NCBI GenBank assembly: GCA_003013855.2
Contig: ML058586.1
Coordinates: forward strand, 4,206,196-4,270,195
Direction: 5' to 3'
DNA length: 64,000 bases
Source of the DNA: Liriodendron chinense
Taxonomy: Eukaryota; Streptophyta; Magnoliopsida; Magnoliales; Magnoliaceae
Below the pieces are notes generated by a model. The model made no database searches. It saw only the letters and a program-made list of their open reading frames with translations, and had not been told where the DNA came from. A program made the translations under genes and the position numbers. Below are positions 59,130-64,000 of this stretch, piece by piece; within the stretch, counting starts at the first letter, position 1, and each line of letters begins with the position of its first letter.

Positions 59130-59340
59130 CTACGGGCGTCTCCTTCCTTTTCGGAGGTCATAACTCCCAACTACGGGCGTCTCCTTCCTTTTCGGAGGTC
59201 ATGACTCCCAGCTACGGGCGTCTCCTTCCTTTTCGGAGGTCATAACTCCCAACTACGGGCGTCTCCTTCCTTTTCGGAGGTCATGACTCCCAGCTACGGG
59301 CGTCTCCTTCCTTTTCGGAGGCTATGACTCCAACTATGGC
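59130..59340 (+). repeat. 41-bp tandem array, five units
   Basis: Units begin CTACGGGCGTCTCC at 59130, 59171, 59212, 59253 and 59294. Units 1 and 3 end ATAACTCCCAA while 2 and 4 end ATGACTCCCAG, so an 82-bp dimer was itself duplicated. Each unit also has CTCC...GGAG pairing potential (CTCCTTCCTTTTCGGAG). Confidence 0.9.
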
Positions 59341-59391
59341 TTCCGGCCGGATCCAGTCGGATTTCAAGGGATCACCATCTAGGGGTGTGAT

Positions 59392-59750
59392 TGTTGGAAT
59401 ATATCATTGGGTTGGATCTGACTAAAGATAGGATCTTATCCCATGAAATCAGCGGATTCTCAGTATCGTATGCGACATCAACGGGATTTCGACATCTCAC
59501 ATAACAGATTGGATTGTTTCAGATCTATATAAGGGGATGGCTCCCTTGAATAGGAGGTACGTACTCATCATTCAAGCTGGGTCCCGTTTTGCTTGGCTCC
59601 TCTTCTGTGGCCTAACTTAAGCGTCGGAGGGCTAACGGCTGGTCCCCAGCCACCCTTATTCGCTGTCTTGTTTCAGGTCTGGTGGTGGAAATCCCTCCCG
59701 GAGCGAAGGAAAAAAGCCGGAGGATCTCGTTACAAAATCTGACATTAACA
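59392..59750 (+). repeat. 3' LTR of element 3
   Basis: A 359-bp LTR from TGTTGGAATA to GACATTAACA, preceded by the purine-rich AGGGGTGTGA. It contains TATATAAGGGG. It is followed directly by CATGG. Confidence 0.92.
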
Positions 59751-59755
59751 CATGG

Positions 59756-60848
59756 CAGGCCGCCCGGACAAAATTACGAGAGCTGCCACTCTCTGCTGCT
59801 ATAAATACCCCCCTCCCCTTCTCATTTCAACAATCAATTCGAAGCTCTTCGAGTCCAGAGAGAGTCCATCCTTTCGAGTGCCCTTAGCCCATTTTCCCAC
59901 CAAGGAGAGCCCGAGTGAGGAGAGTCTAACCCTGGTCCAGCCCAGCCTGACCACTGGTCCAAGCCTCCCAAGCCATCCAAGTCTTGATCCAACCACTCGA
60001 AGCCAATCCTTGCGACACCTCCGTCCACCCAGCTACTCATTTTCCAGCATCATCTCATTTGCATCTAGCATAAGTGCAACATTTACTTTTCTTCCAACCC
60101 CCCTGCTTCACTACAAGCACCTTGATTACTCAAACACACATGCATATGTCTTTATATTAAGCACCTGTCAGTTCGAGCGTATGCTCTGGGCTTGCCCGTT
60201 GTTGGAACCTGCCCATCAGAAACTCTTACTGTTCAGACCTGCATTCATGCTTCACCATAAAACACCTTGATCATTCAAGCACACTGCATACGTCTTATAT
60301 TAAGCACCTGTCAGTTCGAGCGTACGCTCTGGGCTTGCCCGTTGTTGGAACCTGCCCATCAGAAACTCTTACTGTTCAGACCCGCATTCACGCATCATGT
60401 CATCCATGAGAATATACGAGGATTAAATTAGACTTTCAAGTATTCGATCGATTCTATGAAGTAGAGACCGTACTTCGGTACGGGCAGTGTGTGGGGTGCT
60501 TAACCTCTTCCCACCCTGTAACCGTGATCCCTTACCTTGAATCTCTGACCGCAGATCAACAGGAGTCATTTTAGAGGAAGGAATCTTCGGATTCCCTTCT
60601 CTAACGTTTCTACGGGGTCTAGCCGACTGTAGATTCGAAGTAACTGGCTAGTGGCGACTCTGGTCTTATATAAATTCATTTAAGCACATCCAGCTCAATA
60701 CGACAACCAAATAAAGCCCTCGAGAACGAGGCAAACCAGTGGCACAAACGGCGATTTCGCACGCACGCACCTCTTCTTCTTCTTCTTCTTCCGAAAGGAA
60801 AGGGAGAACGACGTCGTGTGGGAGCGCGGAAAAATCGGCGAGGGTCCA
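59756..60848 (+). repeat. Remainder of the 5' LTR of element 4
   Basis: It continues the sequence left of 50276 once element 3 and one CATGG are removed. TATAAATA at 59800-59807 is the likely promoter. The end at 60848 (GGGTCCA) is inferred from the primer site six bases further on. A 145-bp tandem duplication and a (CTT)n tract lie inside. Confidence 0.6.
60118..60400 (+). repeat. 145-bp tandem duplication in the LTR of element 4
   Basis: CACCTTGAT starts units at 60118 and 60263. Both units share a long block with AAGCACCTGTCAGTTCGAGC and CTTGCCCGTTGTTGGAACC. The few differences are mostly transitions. Confidence 0.85.
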
Positions 60849-60853
60849 TAGAA

Positions 60854-60871
60854 TGGCGACTCTGCTGGGGA
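60854..60871 (+). other. Primer binding site of element 4
   Basis: TGGCGACTCTGCTGGGGA, a form seen in plant Tat-type elements. It differs from the site of element 3, so these are separate families. Confidence 0.65.
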
Positions 60872-61143
60872 TAAGCTAGTCCCACTAGTCGTGATCCGAC
60901 TTGAAAAACAGAATCCTTCCCGTACTTGAAAGTCATTAATCCTCATACAATCTCATCTGCATAGCATTCTACCCAAACCCAAACACAAAAAAAAAATAGA
61001 AAATTCCAAAACCAAAAAAAATAGAAAATCTCAAAATCCAAAAAGAGTAGAGTACAGTCCTCACCATTGCGCCTCCTCGGGCTCAACGTACGCGGAGACA
61101 ACTTCCCTTCCGCAGCATAATCCGCACTCGGGCTCAGCAAGCC

Positions 61144-64000
61144 ATGTCCGACCACGAAGAAGAAACTCATCACTTCCCTGCTCTCGAAATGACCGAAGCA
61201 CAACCTCCAGCGCAACAGCCCGTTGACAATACGCCAATCATACAAGAATTGGCACAAGGAATGAGAGCAATGCAAGAAATGCTCTTACAATTCATGCAAG
61301 CACAAGCCACCGCAGCAGCCAACAATCAGCTTGGCCCAATTCAGCAATCTCAGCAGCCATGCCGGGTCCTCCCGGCCTCCAGTTCAAATCAAGCACAACC
61401 ATCAGAGTCTGCCCAAGACTACCGACAGCAGCCATCTCAGCCCTTCGCTGTGGGGCATCCTTCTCAATATCTTCCTGCGACGACAAGGCCATCTCAGAGC
61501 ACCTCCGTTGCAGGAACATCCAGTCAGCTTCCAGTCAATCTTGCAAACAACAATCTCAGTAGATCCCAGCATGTCCCCGCCGATGGGACACCTTTTCAAT
61601 TCCAGCACATCCCCGCCGATGGGATTTCAATTCAATTTCCAGCAACAGGGACAGCACTGGCGAATGCCCACAATGGGGGTCAGTGTCAAGCCCACATCAA
61701 TCAGCGGACAGTGGCGAATACCCAACAAGGGGGTCACTTCCCAGCATCTCAGCCTCCTGCAAACAGGAGCACTTTTCAATTCCAGCACATCCCTGCCGAT
61801 GGGATTCCAGTTAATTTCCAGCAATCTTCAATTCAGCAAAATCCAGTTAATTTCCAGCAATCTTCAATTCAGCAAAATCCAGTTAATTTCCAGCAAGTTC
61901 CAGTTCAACCTTCAGTACAGTCTCCAGTTCAGTTACCATCATTTCAAGCTCAAGTTCATCAGAATCCAGTTCAATCATCAAACCAATTTCAGCAACCCGC
62001 GGTTGCTTTTCAGCAAGCCCATAGGGTCGAAGACATCGACCACTATGCCGAAGAAGAACGTGCCTTACTCCAAGAGGCACCAGTCGCTCGAACAGATCAC
62101 TCAGGACTGGACGAGTTGCGGGAGCAGTTCCAGATCTTGCAAAATCAGCTTCAGCGACAGCAAGGAATCGACTTACCTTCGACCAAGTTCAGAGACTTAT
62201 GTCCTTTCCCAGATGCTCGGGTACCTCAAAACTTTGAGGTTCCAAAGTTCAAAAGATACGACGGCAGCGGTTGTCCCACAGCACATCTCAAGGCCTTCTG
62301 TGGAGAGCTGAGTGCAATCTCAGGAAACGAAGGGGCCCTCATTCGATTGTTCCAAAAATCTCTGAAGGGCGATGCCCTAGATTGGTACACTTCATTGGAC
62401 TGCCACCGCATCAGAACATGGGAACAGCTCTCCCAGGCTTTCGTCGACAGATTCGCATATAATCTCAACATGGCACCCAGAAGAGCCGACCTTGCAGCAC
62501 TCAGGCAAAGGAGTGATGAAACACTATCAGCTTATGTGGGACGTTGGCGAGCTATGGCAGCCAGAATGCGGACACCCATCGACGATGAAGAACAAATCTC
62601 CATGATTGTTCATTCAACATACCCAGGCATATCTGGGTATCTCATCTCGCATCCATATGCGAATTTCTCACAATTGATCCGTGTTGGAGAGCAAGTTGAA
62701 GCAGGAATCCGGGCCGGGACGATCTCCCCATGGCCTCATCAAGCCACTCCAGTCAAGAGGAACAGAGTGGAAGGAAGACCTATCGGGCACGGGAATGGAA
62801 ACCGCAATGGTTCTCCTCCCCGCCCAACAGAGGTAAACAACATCAACACCGCTGCTCAAGGAAATCAACGTGCTCCCCCACAGGGACGTCAACAGTATCA
62901 GCAGAATCAAGTTCAGCATCAGCCTCAGCGATATCAGCCACAACCGAATCCTCAGCCACAGCCACCTCGACAACAGCAGCAGTTCAGGGGAAATGGCCAA
63001 TACTCATACCAGAACAGGCAGAATTACAGGGAGTTCAGGAAGTTCACTCCACTCAGTCAACCACTTAGTCAAATCATGACTACGCTGGTACAAAAGCAGT
63101 TACTCACTCTGATGACACCTAGGCCTCCGCCTCATCCTCTGCCTCCAAATTACAGAGAAAATGAGTACTGTGCCTACCATCAAGGACGTGGCCACGCCAC
63201 TGATCAATGCTATACTTTGAAAAATGCCATACAAGACCTGATTGATGACCGCAAGATCGTCATCTCGGTCCCTGGAACTTCTCCAGCAGCTTCCACCAAC
63301 ATCCTTCAGAATCCTCTGCCTCAGCATCCAACGGACCCCAGTTCGTCCCGTGGCCTTGCCGTCAATAGTATAGAAGAAGGGGACCATATCGATCGCTTCT
63401 TCTCCCCTATTCAGTCCATTCATGCCTACACCTATGAGCCGACAAATCCTCCTCCAGTCTTGCAAGGGGCAAGTCCCTTTCTTCCTTCAATCTCCGAGCC
63501 AGTAGTGCTTGAGGGAGCACCTCCATACGATATACCAGTTGTTCAAGGGGCACTTTACAACCATTCAAGCTGGGAACCAGTCGTCCTGGAAGGAGCACAA
63601 TCATACATCGAGCCCACATACGAACCTGTCATCTTGCAAGGGGCAACTCCAGAACAATCCAATCCGCAATGGAAGGATTACACTCATCAGCAGCAAGAGC
63701 CCGTTGTCTTGGAAGGAGCTCTTCCAGCCAAGCCTGTCATATTGCAAGGGGCAAGTCCCGGAGGCATATCAATCACGCTACGGCAGCTCGGATGAACAGA
63801 GAAACCTCCTGCCATATCAAGAGGACCAGTATTCATTCCATGGGAGCCTCCTGCCCCAGGAACAGTCAAGCCAGGACCACGACCTTATGTGGTCTATGAA
63901 GACAAGCCTCGATACTACCCCTTCAACACAGGCAACAATGTAGTCCTCAAGGCAAAAGCTCCATACGAGGAAGATCTGGTACCCACAACGGCACCGTTGC
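61144..64000 (+). pseudogene. Gag region of element 4 with one premature stop, runs off window
   Basis: The frame opens at the ATG at 61144 and runs 883 codons to a TGA at 63793-63795. The same frame is then open to the window end, so a single nonsense change, possibly CGA to TGA, interrupts it. The N-terminal 300 residues are rich in Gln and Pro with 12-residue repeats (NPVNFQQSSIQQ, three units from 61807). A capsid domain with KFKRYDGSGCPTAHLKAF starts near residue 365. The zinc knuckle CAYHQGRGHATDQC is at 676-689. After it come seven copies of a PV(V/I)L(E/Q)GA motif, one lacking the Leu (about 769-875). Protease and RT lie beyond the window. Confidence 0.8.

Larger units (their letters stand above)
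50281..59750 (+). mobile_element. Tat-like Ty3/gypsy element 3 with inverted terminal LTRs
   Basis: The element contains gag, protease, RT and integrase on the plus strand, an antisense spliced gene, tandem arrays and a 3' LTR. Its left end is not the expected direct LTR. It is an inverted copy of the 3' end (LTR plus 43 bp of interior), joined to a truncated direct 5' LTR. Thus both outer ends are the U5 end of the LTR, forming inverted repeats of 402 bp that look identical by eye. CATGG duplications flank the block. Near-identity of the arms points to a very recent insertion. The zinc knuckle, the primer site and the antisense gene fit the Tat branch. Confidence 0.85.
49841..64000 (+). mobile_element. 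Tat-like Ty3/gypsy element 4, 5' part, interrupted
   Basis: The proposed 5' LTR starts TGTAGACACCCC at 49841, is split by another element at 50281-59755, and resumes to about 60848 (roughly 1.53 kb when the split is ignored). A primer site and a long gag frame follow. The element runs off the right edge, so pol and the 3' LTR are not visible. The LTR edges are inferred from TG...CA ends and the primer site position; a second LTR is needed to prove them. Confidence 0.65.

Noticed and set aside
59752..60270. A 172-codon plus-strand frame after the 3' LTR of element 3
   Set aside because: It starts in the target duplication created by the insertion and lies within the LTR of element 4; its composition is low complexity.
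61331..62311. A 326-codon frame overlapping gag of element 4
   Set aside because: It is a shifted-frame shadow of the Gln-rich repeat region, made open by the biased codons of that region.

Overview
The window is nuclear DNA from a flowering plant, dominated by transposable elements. The evidence is two intron-containing plant defensin genes, four lineages of plant LTR retrotransposon with tRNA primer sites, a Mutator-like element, Tourist-like MITEs and AT-rich intergenic DNA. A recurring GTGGGGCCCACC foldback repeat makes me suspect a magnoliid, but that is tentative. No tRNA, rRNA, CRISPR array or bacterial gene was seen.

Layout. 1-16.3 kb: gene-poor DNA with a G-box-rich tandem repeat (5.66-5.85 kb), a Ty1/copia remnant (7.48-8.70 kb), foldback repeats and two Tourist-like MITEs. 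16.3-44.5 kb: a tandem segmental duplication of about 13 kb per unit before later insertions. Each unit carries one two-exon defensin gene. In unit 1 a 5.9-kb Ty3/gypsy chromovirus (CRM-like) sits inside the defensin intron, stretching it to 7.2 kb. In unit 2 a decayed Ty1/copia element (30.7-35.9 kb, minus strand) lies upstream of the gene, and a 1.9-kb Mutator-like element with a 9-bp target duplication lies downstream. 45.3-48.0 kb: a 2.7-kb solo LTR with a 5-bp target duplication. 48.0-49.8 kb: microsatellites and a small foldback element.

49.84-64.0 kb: a Tat-like Ty3/gypsy element (element 4; long LTR, gag running off the window) whose 5' LTR was invaded at 50281-59750 by a second Tat-like element (element 3). 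Element 3 is the most unusual object here. Its outer ends are two copies of the LTR in inverted orientation (402-bp arms that look identical), both ending at the U5 terminus and flanked by a matching CATGG target duplication. The normal 5' LTR is truncated and internal. Element 3 also lacks RNase H, carries an antisense multi-exon gene with its own TATA box, and has a tandem array of 58-bp hairpin units plus a 41-bp tandem array near its 3' end.

The defensins are the only host genes I can support. Copy 2 is canonical and strongly cationic. Copy 1 keeps all eight cysteines, splice sites and reading frame but has lost most of its net positive charge. Every other coding-looking stretch is retrotransposon gag/pol in some state of decay, or a shadow of one.
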